Source: Chitinophagales bacterium (GTDB lineage: Bacteria > Bacteroidota > Bacteroidia > Chitinophagales > Saprospiraceae). From it: a stretch of DNA of 64,000 nt. The stretch's first letter is position 1. Every line of letters begins with the position of its first letter. The stretch lies in NCBI GenBank assembly GCA_013299105.1, contig JAAFJY010000011.1:142263-206262 (forward strand), written 5' to 3'. Under the pieces are notes generated by a model. The model did not search any database and was not told where the DNA came from. It was given only the letters and a program-made list of their open reading frames with translations. The translations under genes and the position numbers were made by a program. Below are positions 44,525 through 54,113 of the stretch, one piece after another.

Positions 44525-44978
44525 TGCACCGGGGATGTGCCAATCGCCATCCCCTGCCAAAATTTCACCTCAATCCATCATGGCGTCCATTTTCACCAAG
44601 ATCATCAATGGCGAAATCCCCTGCTACAAAATAGCCGAGGATGAGCGCTTTTTCTCTTTTCTGGACATTCGCCCCATGGCCAAGGGCCACACCCTCGTAG
44701 TGCCCAAGCAGGAAATCGACTACATCTACGACCTCGATGACCAAACCCTGGCCGACATGCACGTTTTTGCCAAAAAAATTGCCCGTGCCCTGGAAACGGT
44801 TGTGCCCTGTACGCGCATCGGCATCGCAGTGATCGGGCTGGAAGTGCCCCATGCGCATATCCACCTGATTCCGATGAACCGCCTGAGTGACATGAATTTT
44901 GCGAAGAAGGCGGTTGAGGTTAGTGCTGAGGAGATGGGGGAGATTGCTGAGGGAGTTAGGGGGGTGTTGGGGGAGTGA
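44525..44978 (+). repeat. 454-bp duplicated block with HIT gene, copy 1
   Basis: Essentially identical to 52441-52893, starting at TGCACCGGGG. By eye only two substitutions and one deletion separate them, all within the last ~35 bases. The 5' part contains GGGGATG...CATCCCC, a short hairpin. Confidence 0.9.
44580..44978 (+). CDS. HIT family protein (HinT-like purine phosphoramidase), intact copy
   Basis: The start at ATG 44580 (MASIFTKIINGEIPCYKIAED) is the canonical Hint N-terminus; 132 residues. The His triad HAHIHLIP lies near residues 99-106. Hint enzymes hydrolyse AMP-amino linkages such as adenosine 5'-phosphoramidate. The C-terminus ends AEGVRGVLGE. It converges with the DUF2141 gene, four bases apart. 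Confidence 0.93.
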   Translation: MASIFTKIINGEIPCYKIAEDERFFSFLDIRPMAKGHTLVVPKQEIDYIYDLDDQTLADMHVFAKKIARALETVVPCTRIGIAVIGLEVPHAHIHLIPMNRLSDMNFAKKAVEVSAEEMGEIAEGVRGVLGE

Positions 44979-44982
44979 GAGG

Positions 44983-45408
44983 TTAAAGCAATTTAATGGC
45001 AAAGTTTTTAGTAGCCGCTGAGATGGGTAGCACAGCATCCTTAAACTTTGGGGGCCCCATTTTGCCCAAGGCTCCGTTTGAAGCTCCAGTAGGCTCTTTG
45101 GGGATGCCAACCAAATTGGTGTTTAATTTACCATCGTTATTTTCATCATGAAGAGCAGCAATGGCGTAATTTCCAGGTGCAATTCCTTCGATTTGAATTT
45201 GTTGGGTTCCTTTGACGGCTTTTACATTTGCAGCCTTTACCGCCATGTTGACTTTATCGGGAAAGGCGTCTGCCTTGTCGAATAGATAGAGCCTGATTAC
45301 CCCTTTGTCGGATGAAACATTGCTAATGGATACTGTAATGTTTACAGTTTGACTTTTCAGGAACAACGTCATTAAGAAACAGATTGCGAACAGGATCGAA
45401 TTTTTCAT
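44983..45408 (-). CDS. DUF2141 secreted protein
   Basis: 141 residues with a signal peptide (MKNSILFAICFLMTLFLKSQ). The mature part has the DUF2141 pattern: ISNVSSDKGVIRLYLFD, GNYAIAALHDENNDGKLNTN and a final KDAVLPIS. The family is secreted, with a small beta-sandwich of unknown function; the DENNDGKLN stretch could bind calcium. It lies downstream of the RND efflux operon on the same strand (65-base gap) and may be its last gene. Confidence 0.85.
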   Translation of the reverse strand: MKNSILFAICFLMTLFLKSQTVNITVSISNVSSDKGVIRLYLFDKADAFPDKVNMAVKAANVKAVKGTQQIQIEGIAPGNYAIAALHDENNDGKLNTNLVGIPKEPTGASNGALGKMGPPKFKDAVLPISAATKNFAIKLL

Positions 45409-45473
45409 TTCATTGGTTTAAGCAAAGGCTAATGACGTGCTCAGCATGAACATTGTATTAGCATTCGAGCGAA

Positions 45474-48400
45474 TTAATGGATTTGATGGATAGTCTTACT
45501 TGAATTTTTTCTGTAAAATAACCTACCAAACCAAGCTTTAAGATTATCCACAGTCAGGTATACCACAGGTACGATGATGAGCGTCAGCAACATAGAAGAA
45601 GTCAGGCCGCCAATCAGCACCCAGCCTAGTCCATTTTTCCATTCCGCTCCAGCACCCTTAGCAACTGCGATCGGGATCATGCCAAACACCAGGGCGAGGG
45701 TCGTCATCAGGATCGGTCGTAATCGGGTGCGGCCAGCTTCGATCAATGCCTCGTAAGTAGGCAATCCGCTTGTTTTTAATTGATTGGTGAAGTCAACGAT
45801 CAAAATTCCATTTTTAGCCACCAAACCCAACATCATGATGATTCCCAAGCCACTGAATAAACTAAAACTTGACTGCGCCAGGGCCAGGGCCAACAGGGCA
45901 CCAACCATTGCTACCGGGATAGAAAACAACACCACAAAAGGATACAAGAACGAATCGTACAAAGCAACCATGATCAGGTAAATCAGCACAACCGCAATGC
46001 CCAGTACACCGAGTAAAACACTGGTAGAATCTTTTTCCCTTTTCACTTCGCCGTCCCAGTTGTACTCAATGGTTTTGGGCAACTGCATGATATCCAATTC
46101 TTGCTGAATGGCAGCTGCCACAGTGCCACTTGGAGCACCCAGTACCTGACTTTTGAAGGTAACCGAGCTGCGTCGATTTCTGCGCTCCAGTTTCGAGGCG
46201 CTTACCCCAAAAGAAAATTGGGCAAACTGATCAAGCCGAATAACCTGACCTTTATTGTTGATAAAACTAAGCGCTGCGACATCGGCCTCGTCTCTGCGGT
46301 CAAATCGGTCGAGTTGAATTTTAATGTCGTATTCATCAATCCCGTCTCGGAATTTGGCTTTGTCGTTACCCGCCAAAGCGCTTTGCATAGTAGCCCCCAC
46401 GAGATTGATGTCTAAGCCCAATTTGGCCATTTTTTCGCGATCGAGGGCAACTTTGACTTCGGGGGCGCCTTCTTTTACGGATATTTTGGTATCGATTGCA
46501 CCGGGGATTTTCTGCACCATTTTTTCAACCCGTTTTACTACCGCCATAACCGTGTCGGGGTTTTCACCCGAAAAAATCAACTGAATGGGATCGTCCTCGT
46601 TACCGCCTAGGAAAGAAGGTTTTGCCGAAGTGATTTTTAATTGTGGGAACGCGTTTTGCAACTCCTGGCGACATTCTTCAGCGGCCTTGTCGGTAAGCAC
46701 AGCACTCTCTTCGAAGGGATACAATTTTACGTTCAGTTCGGAAAGGTTCGCATTGTTGCCCAGGCTGATTAGGTCGCTAGAACCGCCTACATTGGCGAAT
46801 ACCGATTTTACATAAGGTTTCGACTGTAGGAAATCTTCAATTTGTTTAGTGTTCACATTGTTGTATTCAAAGGTAACGCTTTTGTCGTACTCCAGTTTGA
46901 TGATGAACTCCCGTTGATCGCCTTGCCGAACGAACTCACTACCAATGAAGCCAAAGGCTGCCAACATTCCAGAACTCATGACCATGCCAATGATGGCCAG
47001 AGCCACAATGAACTTATGTCTCAAACTCCAGCGCAGGACCACCGTATAAAAATTGGCCAGATTGTTTACGCTGTGTTCTAGGGAGCGGATGAACCAGCCC
47101 CAAATACCCTTTTTACTTTCTACTTCTTCGACTTTGGCAAAACGAGATGCCAGCCAAGGGGTCACGGTGAAGGACACAAAAAGGCTCATTAATGTGGATA
47201 CCACTACCACCGCAGCGAAGGGTGCCAACAACTTACCAGTAGTATTGGTCAGTAATAGAAAGGGCACAAATACCACTACATCTACTAGCGTAATCGACAA
47301 GGCCGTAAAACCAATTTCATTTCGGCCATCGATGGCTGCGGTACGCTTGTCTTTACCCATTTCGAGGTGTCTGTAAATGTTTTCAAGCACTACGATAGAG
47401 TCGTCCACCAAAATCCCAATCACCAGAGACATGGCCAACAGGGTCATCAGGTTGAAGGTGTAGCCAGCCAGGTACATCACAATGAAAGCGGAAACCAGTG
47501 AACAGGGCACAGCCACCATCACAATAAATGAGTTGCGCAGGCTGTGCAAAAAAATCAGCATCACCAACGCAACCAGTAATATGGCGATCAATAAATCATG
47601 TTGTACCGCCTTGGCGGCGTCCAGGGTAAAAGCACTGGTATCAATCGCGACCACAAAGTTTAGCTTGATGGCGCTGTATTTTTTTTCCAATTCAACTATC
47701 TTTTCTCTCACTGCTTCGCTCACCGCTACCGAATTCGCATCGGTTCTTTTGCGCACCTGTACCCCAATTGCTTCTTTGCCGTCCAGGCGATTGATGTTGG
47801 TAATGTCCTTTTTGCTATCGACAACTTCAGCGATGTCTTGTAGTTGGATGGTACTGCCAGTACGCGAGGTTGCGACCACCAGGTTTTTGAGTTGATCCAG
47901 ATTCGAGAACTTTCCAGTTAAGCGGACAACGGTTTGAGCTTTGCCACTTTCGATTTTCCCCGTCGGAAAATCAAGATTGGCATTATTGATGGCCTGATTG
48001 ATTTGCAACAAAGACAGGCCATAGGCGCTCAGTTTTTCCTGATTGACATTTACCCGGATTTCTCGTTCCTCGCCCCCCAGGAGCTGAACACTACCTACAC
48101 CATCCAGTTGTGAGAGTTGTGGGATGATCCGGTTTTTTAGTTCCGCAAAAAACAGCGTAGCTGGTAAATTGGATCTAGCGCTGATCCGCAAAACGGGTAA
48201 ATCGTTGAACGACAATTCTGATACGTTCGGCGTTCTGGCATCGGAAGGCAATAAAGCCTGGATGCTGTTCATTTTAGCCACTACATCCTGTTTTACCGCC
48301 TTCAAAGAAGCATCGTTCGACAGCTCAAGCGTTACCAAGGAAAGCCCTTCGTAGGAGGAAGAGTTGATGGCCGAAATCCCGTTCTGGTTGGACAACTGAT

Positions 48401-48605
48401 CTTCGATCTTTTTTGTTACCTGGCTTTCTATTTCATTCGGGGCCGCACCGGGATACACCGTTGAAATAGTAAGGATTTGGGGCGTAAAGCGGGGCAATAT
48501 TTCGTAACCCAATTGATTGTACGACAATACGCCTCCTAAAATCAAGACCAGAAAAATTACGATGATAAAAGATGGCCTTTTGATGGCCAATTCCGTTAGT
48601 GTCAT
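45474..48605 (-). CDS. RND efflux transporter (inner membrane pump)
   Basis: The 1043-residue HAE1/AcrB-type pump has twelve membrane helices in two halves with large periplasmic loops. The first helix begins TELAIKRPSFIIVIFLVL. The proton-relay pair DD in GILVDDSIVVLENI (helix 4, about 398-412) is intact. The second half has LVAKNGILIVDFTNQL. It is in an operon with an adaptor 23 bases upstream and a TolC-like channel, so a full tripartite pump is encoded. The substrate is probably drugs or hydrophobic compounds rather than metals. Confidence 0.94.
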   Translation of the reverse strand: MTLTELAIKRPSFIIVIFLVLILGGVLSYNQLGYEILPRFTPQILTISTVYPGAAPNEIESQVTKKIEDQLSNQNGISAINSSSYEGLSLVTLELSNDASLKAVKQDVVAKMNSIQALLPSDARTPNVSELSFNDLPVLRISARSNLPATLFFAELKNRIIPQLSQLDGVGSVQLLGGEEREIRVNVNQEKLSAYGLSLLQINQAINNANLDFPTGKIESGKAQTVVRLTGKFSNLDQLKNLVVATSRTGSTIQLQDIAEVVDSKKDITNINRLDGKEAIGVQVRKRTDANSVAVSEAVREKIVELEKKYSAIKLNFVVAIDTSAFTLDAAKAVQHDLLIAILLVALVMLIFLHSLRNSFIVMVAVPCSLVSAFIVMYLAGYTFNLMTLLAMSLVIGILVDDSIVVLENIYRHLEMGKDKRTAAIDGRNEIGFTALSITLVDVVVFVPFLLLTNTTGKLLAPFAAVVVVSTLMSLFVSFTVTPWLASRFAKVEEVESKKGIWGWFIRSLEHSVNNLANFYTVVLRWSLRHKFIVALAIIGMVMSSGMLAAFGFIGSEFVRQGDQREFIIKLEYDKSVTFEYNNVNTKQIEDFLQSKPYVKSVFANVGGSSDLISLGNNANLSELNVKLYPFEESAVLTDKAAEECRQELQNAFPQLKITSAKPSFLGGNEDDPIQLIFSGENPDTVMAVVKRVEKMVQKIPGAIDTKISVKEGAPEVKVALDREKMAKLGLDINLVGATMQSALAGNDKAKFRDGIDEYDIKIQLDRFDRRDEADVAALSFINNKGQVIRLDQFAQFSFGVSASKLERRNRRSSVTFKSQVLGAPSGTVAAAIQQELDIMQLPKTIEYNWDGEVKREKDSTSVLLGVLGIAVVLIYLIMVALYDSFLYPFVVLFSIPVAMVGALLALALAQSSFSLFSGLGIIMMLGLVAKNGILIVDFTNQLKTSGLPTYEALIEAGRTRLRPILMTTLALVFGMIPIAVAKGAGAEWKNGLGWVLIGGLTSSMLLTLIIVPVVYLTVDNLKAWFGRLFYRKNSSKTIHQIH

Positions 48606-48628
48606 TGGATGTCTTTTTTGAAAATGAA

Positions 48629-49693
48629 TTACTTTCCGGCCTGAGCTACCTGGATACCATTAGTAAGGTTAACCAGCCCGCTATTGGCTACCAGCTCGCC
48701 CTCCGCGAGGCCCTGCAGTACTTCGATGTCGTCTTCGATGATTCGCCCCAATGTGATGTTTTTGAGGATTGCCACACCATTCGCAATGACGTATACCTGG
48801 GGCTGCTTTGTAGAGCCTACAATCGCATTGCGGTTGATGATCAGGGCATTGATGGGTGCTGTGCTTTTGAAGTAAGCTTTGCCAAACATACCTGCCCGAA
48901 TGAGCGTTGAGGAGCTGTTTGTTACCTTTATTTTTACGGTAAAGTTTTTGGAATCGTCGGCTTTTACGGCAATATAGTCTATGGTTCCATTGAACTGGCG
49001 TTCGGGGTAAGCATCACAGGATACCTTGATTGTAGCACCTTCCCTGAATTGGGTAACCGCGTTTTCGGGTACGAGTATGTTAAGTTTTACCGTGCTGATA
49101 TCGGTGATCAGCGCAATGGGCATGCCAGGAGAAACAATGGATCCTAGTTCAAAATTTTTCGAGGTCACGTAGCCACTCATGGGGGAGAAAATGTTGAGGT
49201 ACGTCATTTGTTTTTTGAATACATCAATCCGGTTTTGAGCGCCTTTCAAAGCCAATTCAGATTTTTCAAAGGCATTTTGGGTCAGTGCTTCTCCACTGGC
49301 CAGGATTTTATTCCTATCGAAAGTTCTGGTGGCATCTTCGAGTTGGGTTTGAGCATCTTGAAGTTGCAACTTGAGTTCTTCATTGTCCAAGTGTGCGATC
49401 AATTTCCCCTTGCTGATAAAATCACCCAATTCAATCCCAGCCTGGATGACCTTGCCTCCTCTTTCGGGAATAATCTGCACCTCTTTGTTGGGTTCGAATG
49501 AGCCTGTGAATGTATAAGCTGGGTTGATCTGCTTTTTAGTTACTGCTTCCCAGGTGATGAATACCGCCTTATTGGGATCGGCTCGATAGACTTGTTGGTT
49601 CAATTCCTCTTTGTTTTTGCGTAGGGTGAGGAAGGTAAATATGCCAAAAGCACATACCATGGATATGGCAATTACGATAGTTGACTTTTTCAT
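48629..49693 (-). CDS. RND periplasmic adaptor (membrane fusion protein)
   Basis: The start at ATG 49693 (MKKSTIVIAISMVCAFGIF) gives a single N-terminal membrane anchor; the frame extends to 49735, overlapping tolC. 354 residues: lipoyl halves (PERGGKVIQAGIELGDFISKG and FSPMSGYVTSKNFELGSIV), an alpha-helical hairpin between them (LQDAQTQLEDATRTFDRNK), then beta-barrel and membrane-proximal domains (FTVKIKVTNSS, NRNAIVGSTKQPQVYVI). It bridges the pump and the outer-membrane channel. Confidence 0.93.
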   Translation of the reverse strand: MKKSTIVIAISMVCAFGIFTFLTLRKNKEELNQQVYRADPNKAVFITWEAVTKKQINPAYTFTGSFEPNKEVQIIPERGGKVIQAGIELGDFISKGKLIAHLDNEELKLQLQDAQTQLEDATRTFDRNKILASGEALTQNAFEKSELALKGAQNRIDVFKKQMTYLNIFSPMSGYVTSKNFELGSIVSPGMPIALITDISTVKLNILVPENAVTQFREGATIKVSCDAYPERQFNGTIDYIAVKADDSKNFTVKIKVTNSSSTLIRAGMFGKAYFKSTAPINALIINRNAIVGSTKQPQVYVIANGVAILKNITLGRIIEDDIEVLQGLAEGELVANSGLVNLTNGIQVAQAGK

Positions 49694-49706
49694 GTGTATT
49701 TGCTGG

Positions 49707-51083
49707 TTATTGCTGGTTGTTGATGAGTTGTCCATTGGCCTTTCTGAGATCCAAGTCGGCCATTTTTAGCTTTACCAGCACATTCAGGTAATTAGTTTGT
49801 GCTGATTTAAGTGTATTCTCCACCGCAATCATGTCGTTTAATGATGCCGTACTGTTTTGGTATTCCAGCAATTTTTGGGAATAAAGTTTGTTGGCCAACT
49901 TCAGGTTTTCCCTTTGGTATTCCAGGTCCTTGAGGTAGCGTTTGAAATCGTTTTGGGCATTCACTTGCTCCATCTTTAAGGTGTTGGCCAGGGATGTGAG
50001 GCTGTTGTGATTTTGCTGTGATTTGAGTTGATTTATAAGGAGTTGATTGCGTTTTTTGAAGCCATCAAATACTGGAATTTCTACATTCAATTGAATTAGA
50101 TTCGTTGGGTACCAGCGGTTGTTGTAGGCTGTAAAAAGCTGAAGTTCGGGATTCAGGCCGCTGTATCCAAACGAGCCAATCAGATTAACTGAAGGCCGAA
50201 AACCAGATCTGATGCTTTCCCGTTCCAACAGTAGCAGATCACCTGCCTGTTGCACAGAAATGTATGCGCTGCGTTTTTTGTACAAAGCTGTATCCACATC
50301 AGCGAGTAGAGGGGTAGAATCTGCTTCGAGTCGATATTTCTCAACCTTTAGCGGAAAATCAATGGTCAAACCCATGTACACCTTCAACAGATAATTCAAC
50401 TGACTGATCCCGTTGAGTTGATTACTCAAGACGGTTTCCAGGTTCACAATACTCACTTTTAGGTTGTCAAGATCGGAGCGCAGGGCAAAACCTTGATTGA
50501 ACAATTGGGTCGTCAGTTCCTGGTTTTTTTTCAGATTGGCGATATTGGCGCGGGTTAAGTCGGCTTGCAATTCATTGATTTGAACATTGAGGTAGGTCGC
50601 TGAAACGTCGTAAATAATGGCCTCCAATTTGTCTTTGGTGGCGACCTTACTCATGGTTTTGCTCAGCTTGGTTATTTTAAGCGCTGCCAAAATAGCTGGA
50701 TTATATACTTGCCATGAAATATCAAAGGAGGTGGTTACATTTTGGGCGACTTGAAATTGAGTAAAAGTGTATTCTCCGGCTGGGCCACCAAAGGCGCTCG
50801 AAGGTACCAGGGAGGTTGGCACATCAAGATAATACTGGTAGCTGCCTTTGATTTTTGCTTGAGGGTACAAGTCCGCTTTGGTTTCATTAACTCGAGCTTG
50901 TTCAATGAGTTCATCCAAGTGTTTGTTTTGCAAGCTCTGGTTGTTTTTGATGGCAATAGCGATGCACTGTTGTAATGGCAAGGTATCTGTGGTTTGGGCC
51001 AATGACACATAGGGAAAAACGCATACAATTACCAGTCGAAATACAATAAAAAAAAGTTGGTGTAACGTGTCGGTTGTGCTCAT
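49707..51083 (-). CDS. TolC-like outer membrane efflux channel
   Basis: The start at ATG 51083 (MSTTDTLHQLFFIVFRLVIVC) gives a signal peptide ending at SLAQT; the frame extends to 51125. About 458 residues with the repeat structure of TolC: LPLQQCIAIAIKNNQSLQNK near the start, long coiled-coil helices (ETKADLYPQAKIKG, YQRENLKLANKLYSQKLLEY) and NDMIAVENTLKSAQTNYL. First structural gene of the operon behind the AraC regulator. Confidence 0.92.
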   Translation of the reverse strand: MSTTDTLHQLFFIVFRLVIVCVFPYVSLAQTTDTLPLQQCIAIAIKNNQSLQNKHLDELIEQARVNETKADLYPQAKIKGSYQYYLDVPTSLVPSSAFGGPAGEYTFTQFQVAQNVTTSFDISWQVYNPAILAALKITKLSKTMSKVATKDKLEAIIYDVSATYLNVQINELQADLTRANIANLKKNQELTTQLFNQGFALRSDLDNLKVSIVNLETVLSNQLNGISQLNYLLKVYMGLTIDFPLKVEKYRLEADSTPLLADVDTALYKKRSAYISVQQAGDLLLLERESIRSGFRPSVNLIGSFGYSGLNPELQLFTAYNNRWYPTNLIQLNVEIPVFDGFKKRNQLLINQLKSQQNHNSLTSLANTLKMEQVNAQNDFKRYLKDLEYQRENLKLANKLYSQKLLEYQNSTASLNDMIAVENTLKSAQTNYLNVLVKLKMADLDLRKANGQLINNQQ

Positions 51084-51173
51084 TTGCAAAGTTATTTGAT
51101 GTTGCAAAGTTGCATGCACATTCACGCAGTAGGGTTGTCTTTTCTACGCTGTAAACTGGACAAAACACGCATT

Positions 51174-52121
51174 TTACTCCACGATGCTTGTTTTTCTAAA
51201 AGCAGCAGGAGTGGTTCCGGCATGGAGTTTAAAGAAGCGGTTGAAGTATGCCGTGTCATCAAAACTAAGTTGGTAAGCTATTTCTGCTACAGATAGGGAC
51301 GTTTCTTTTAATAAAACCTTTATTTCTAAAATCAGCATGCGGTAAATGAAATCGGTGGGTGGCACGCCTGTTGCCTGCTTAACACATTTGGTCAAATGCT
51401 TGGGCGTAATGTTCAACAAATCAGCATACTCACCCAATGATCTTTTAGAGAGATAGTGTTTATAGACCAGGCGTATAAACTCTTGGGCTATCTTATCCGC
51501 AGAATTGAGCTGCTTATTTTCTTGCTGTACTTTTTCATAAAACACATTACATTCTTTGAATATTGAGATGATATACTGGCAAATTATTGGCTTGAGTAGT
51601 TGATAGTTTTGGGCAAAATCCTGCTTGACTTTGTACAAGATTGAGGCAAAGAAAACAGTTTGATCTGGGGTTAAACTAATGATAGGAATGGCATCCAGGT
51701 CGAAAAAAGCAAAGGTTTGCAGTATATTTGTAATCCCTGAATAGGTATCCATGAATGCTTGATCAAATTGAATGTAGTATCCTTCAATGTCAGCGGAAGG
51801 CTCACTTACTGAAACTATTTTTCCCGGCGCAACAAAGCGTATTTGTCCACTTGAGACAGACAAATCGTTCAAGTTGTCCCTAACGACGCACTGGCCTTTG
51901 GTTATGAAAACGACCTCATAAAAGGTAGTTTTCATTGCTTCGAGCGGGAAATTGATATACTGGATTGCACTTTCCAGTGTGTTGATGTAAAAATAACAGG
52001 TCTGTTCGCGGGGGGTGATCGCGTTTAGACTGATTCCATTCTGTTTAATGGTAGAATGGTTAAAATAGTTTCTTACGAATTGCTCTGGGTTGACCACCGG
52101 AATGTTGCGTTTTTTAGTCAT
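51174..52121 (-). CDS. AraC family transcriptional regulator
   Basis: The 315-residue regulator has an N-terminal sensory region (~1-190) with a cupin-like strand series (YEVVFITKGQCVVRD, GQIRFVAPGKIVSVSEP). The C-terminal double helix-turn-helix (~225-310) includes LGEYADLLNITPKHLTKCVKQ and SVAEIAYQLSFDDTAYFNRFFK, then GTTPAAFRK. It is placed immediately upstream of the efflux operon on the same strand, so it probably controls the pump. Confidence 0.92.
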   Translation of the reverse strand: MTKKRNIPVVNPEQFVRNYFNHSTIKQNGISLNAITPREQTCYFYINTLESAIQYINFPLEAMKTTFYEVVFITKGQCVVRDNLNDLSVSSGQIRFVAPGKIVSVSEPSADIEGYYIQFDQAFMDTYSGITNILQTFAFFDLDAIPIISLTPDQTVFFASILYKVKQDFAQNYQLLKPIICQYIISIFKECNVFYEKVQQENKQLNSADKIAQEFIRLVYKHYLSKRSLGEYADLLNITPKHLTKCVKQATGVPPTDFIYRMLILEIKVLLKETSLSVAEIAYQLSFDDTAYFNRFFKLHAGTTPAAFRKTSIVE

Positions 52122-52440
52122 GCCTGGATTTTTTGTCTAAATGAGTCCTTTATGAATTTTCTTCTTTGCATTTGACATAAATGAATAGTGCTCTTTCTGG
52201 GGATTCAACATTTTGGGTGTTGGAGGTAATAGAGGAAAGCATAAGTGCCCAATTGGATACTGGTGCCAAAGCCAAATGTAAGCAGAAAAGTTCATTTTGG
52301 GTCTGATCTGTCATTTCTTCCATTGAATTTTCCCACACAAGAAAAAGACGATTACATCACTCTCACACAGGGCCATCTTAATTTACCAAATGATTTGATT
52401 TCCATGATTCAGCAAATACAACCCTTCCCTAAGAGCATGT
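52122..52440. other. Region without a supported gene; possible remnant before the duplicated HIT block
   Basis: A plus-strand frame (about 52320-52430) reads FPTQEKDDYITLTQGHLNLP, protein-like but without start or recognisable family, and may be a remnant cut by the HIT insertion. The last 12 bases before the block, TAAGAGCATGTT (52430-52441), match the end of the 163-bp repeat. Confidence 0.35.
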
Positions 52441-52893
52441 TGCACCGGGGATGTGCCAATCGCCATCCCCTGCCAAAATTTCACCTCAATCCATCATGGC
52501 GTCCATTTTCACCAAGATCATCAATGGCGAAATCCCCTGCTACAAAATAGCCGAGGATGAGCGCTTTTTCTCTTTTCTGGACATTCGCCCCATGGCCAAG
52601 GGCCACACCCTCGTAGTGCCCAAGCAGGAAATCGACTACATCTACGACCTCGATGACCAAACCCTGGCCGACATGCACGTTTTTGCCAAAAAAATTGCCC
52701 GTGCCCTGGAAACGGTTGTGCCCTGTACGCGCATCGGCATCGCAGTGATCGGGCTGGAAGTGCCCCATGCGCATATCCACCTGATTCCGATGAACCGCCT
52801 GAGTGACATGAATTTTGCGAAGAAGGCGGTTGAGGTTAGTGCTGAGGAGATGGGGGAGATTGCTGAGGGGGTTAGGGGGTGTTGGGGGCGTGA
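52441..52893 (+). repeat. 453-bp duplicated block with HIT gene, copy 2
   Basis: Copy of 44525-44978; one G is missing near 52880, and two substitutions lie in the last 35 bases. Confidence 0.9.
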
Positions 52894-52915
52894 GGGGTAC
52901 TTTGCACCACCATAA
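52496..52915 (+). CDS. HIT family protein, second copy with frameshifted C-terminus
   Basis: Identical to the copy at 44580 up to AEGVRG. A one-base deletion in the run of G near 52880 then shifts the frame, replacing VLGE with CWGREGYFAPP and moving the stop to 52913-52915. The His triad HAHIHLIP is intact, so activity could remain, though the C-terminus in Hint proteins helps form the dimer and active site. The near-identity of the rest indicates a recent duplication. It is convergent with the radical SAM gene, eight bases apart. Confidence 0.85.
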   Translation: MASIFTKIINGEIPCYKIAEDERFFSFLDIRPMAKGHTLVVPKQEIDYIYDLDDQTLADMHVFAKKIARALETVVPCTRIGIAVIGLEVPHAHIHLIPMNRLSDMNFAKKAVEVSAEEMGEIAEGVRGCWGREGYFAPP

Positions 52916-52923
52916 GTCACACA

Positions 52924-54039
52924 TCAACTGAATTGTTGCTCTAAGTGATCTGCGAGAGCATCAACAATCATTTTTTTATGGTATTTACAAGCAACCGTAT
53001 CTGTTGATATAAATGTGCCATTCTCAAAATATTTATTTGAAGGGCAGCCTCCTCCACAAAAAGACCAATAATCACATGAATTCTTACATTTTTCTATCCC
53101 CTCTTCTATTTCCCTTTTCACTCTTAAATAAATAGGATTTGTTAAAATATCATCTAACTTATCAGTCAATACATTACCCATTACGAAGTTATTGTATTTC
53201 TCATTTTTAGCCGTAATTAATTCAGGGCAGAATGTGCTATAATTACCATAGCAGTCGAAATTGAATATACCAAAAGGTCTATTGGCAACATTAACTGGCT
53301 CATTAACTTCTGCTGTAAATGGTCGAATATTTAACCAAAACTCCCTGACCTTAAACTTCCCATTTGATTCAACCGATCTTTTAAGTAATTGCTGAATAAA
53401 GAATTTGAATTTTTCGTCCTCTATTTTTTCAAACGATGATTTTAAATTGTCCCCATCCATCTCATCAATGTTAAAGCCTATGTCATTAATGCCATTCTCT
53501 AGGAAAAAATCACAAATCAAGTCTGGATAATCCAAGCTATCTTTTGTAACAACCATAATCACACCAAAGGGAATTCTAGCTTCTTGCAGCATTCCAACCC
53601 CTTTCATTACTTGTTCATGTGTTCCTCTATTTTTTTTATTAACTCTTTTTTTATCGTGAATAAATGCAGGTCCATCTATACTAACCCCAATATTGATTTT
53701 GTACTTTTTGAATAAATCTATCCAGCTTTGAGTAATGAGCATAGCGTTCGTCTGAAAAGTAATCGAATACTCAATCCCCGTGCCCTCTCCTAATTGACTA
53801 ATAATCTTGAACGCTTTTTCATAAAACGAGATAGGAACAGCGAGAGGCTCTCCCAGATGCCAGAGAAAATCAATAGGAGCTGTCACAATTTTGCTAGAAA
53901 AAAGTTCGACTGCTATTTTACCAAAAACATCGATATCCATCTTATACGAGGAAGAGCGATGTGGTAAATAACAATAATCACAGTTTATATTGCAAAAGGG
54001 GGTTGGTTGTAATATACATAGGGTTCTTGAAGATGGCAT
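52924..54039 (-). CDS. Radical SAM/SPASM RiPP maturase (cyclophane-forming type)
   Basis: The 371-residue enzyme has the [4Fe-4S]-SAM site CNINCDYC (C16, C20, C23) and the following HLGEPLA and SIDGP elements. The C-terminal SPASM region has CPELITAKNEKYNNFVMGNV and then CKNSCDYWSFCGGGCPSNKYF plus a final ACKYHKK, typical of peptide-modifying enzymes such as FxsB/GrrM/XyeB (3-CyFE group) that form C-C cyclophanes on aromatic residues. It is 74 bases downstream of a Trp-rich precursor on the same strand, so its substrate is very likely that peptide. Assignment to the exact subgroup is inference. Confidence 0.88.
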   Translation of the reverse strand: MPSSRTLCILQPTPFCNINCDYCYLPHRSSSYKMDIDVFGKIAVELFSSKIVTAPIDFLWHLGEPLAVPISFYEKAFKIISQLGEGTGIEYSITFQTNAMLITQSWIDLFKKYKINIGVSIDGPAFIHDKKRVNKKNRGTHEQVMKGVGMLQEARIPFGVIMVVTKDSLDYPDLICDFFLENGINDIGFNIDEMDGDNLKSSFEKIEDEKFKFFIQQLLKRSVESNGKFKVREFWLNIRPFTAEVNEPVNVANRPFGIFNFDCYGNYSTFCPELITAKNEKYNNFVMGNVLTDKLDDILTNPIYLRVKREIEEGIEKCKNSCDYWSFCGGGCPSNKYFENGTFISTDTVACKYHKKMIVDALADHLEQQFS

Positions 54040-54113
54040 TGTGTGAAATTTTTAAAGGTTTGAATCGGCTATCTACGAGGTGGTAAATAGCCGAAACAGA
54101 AGGAATTGAATAT

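Noticed and set aside
52150..52338. Minus-strand 62-residue frame upstream of the AraC gene
   Set aside because: No recognisable domain, no signal and no start context; kept only as part of an unassigned stretch.
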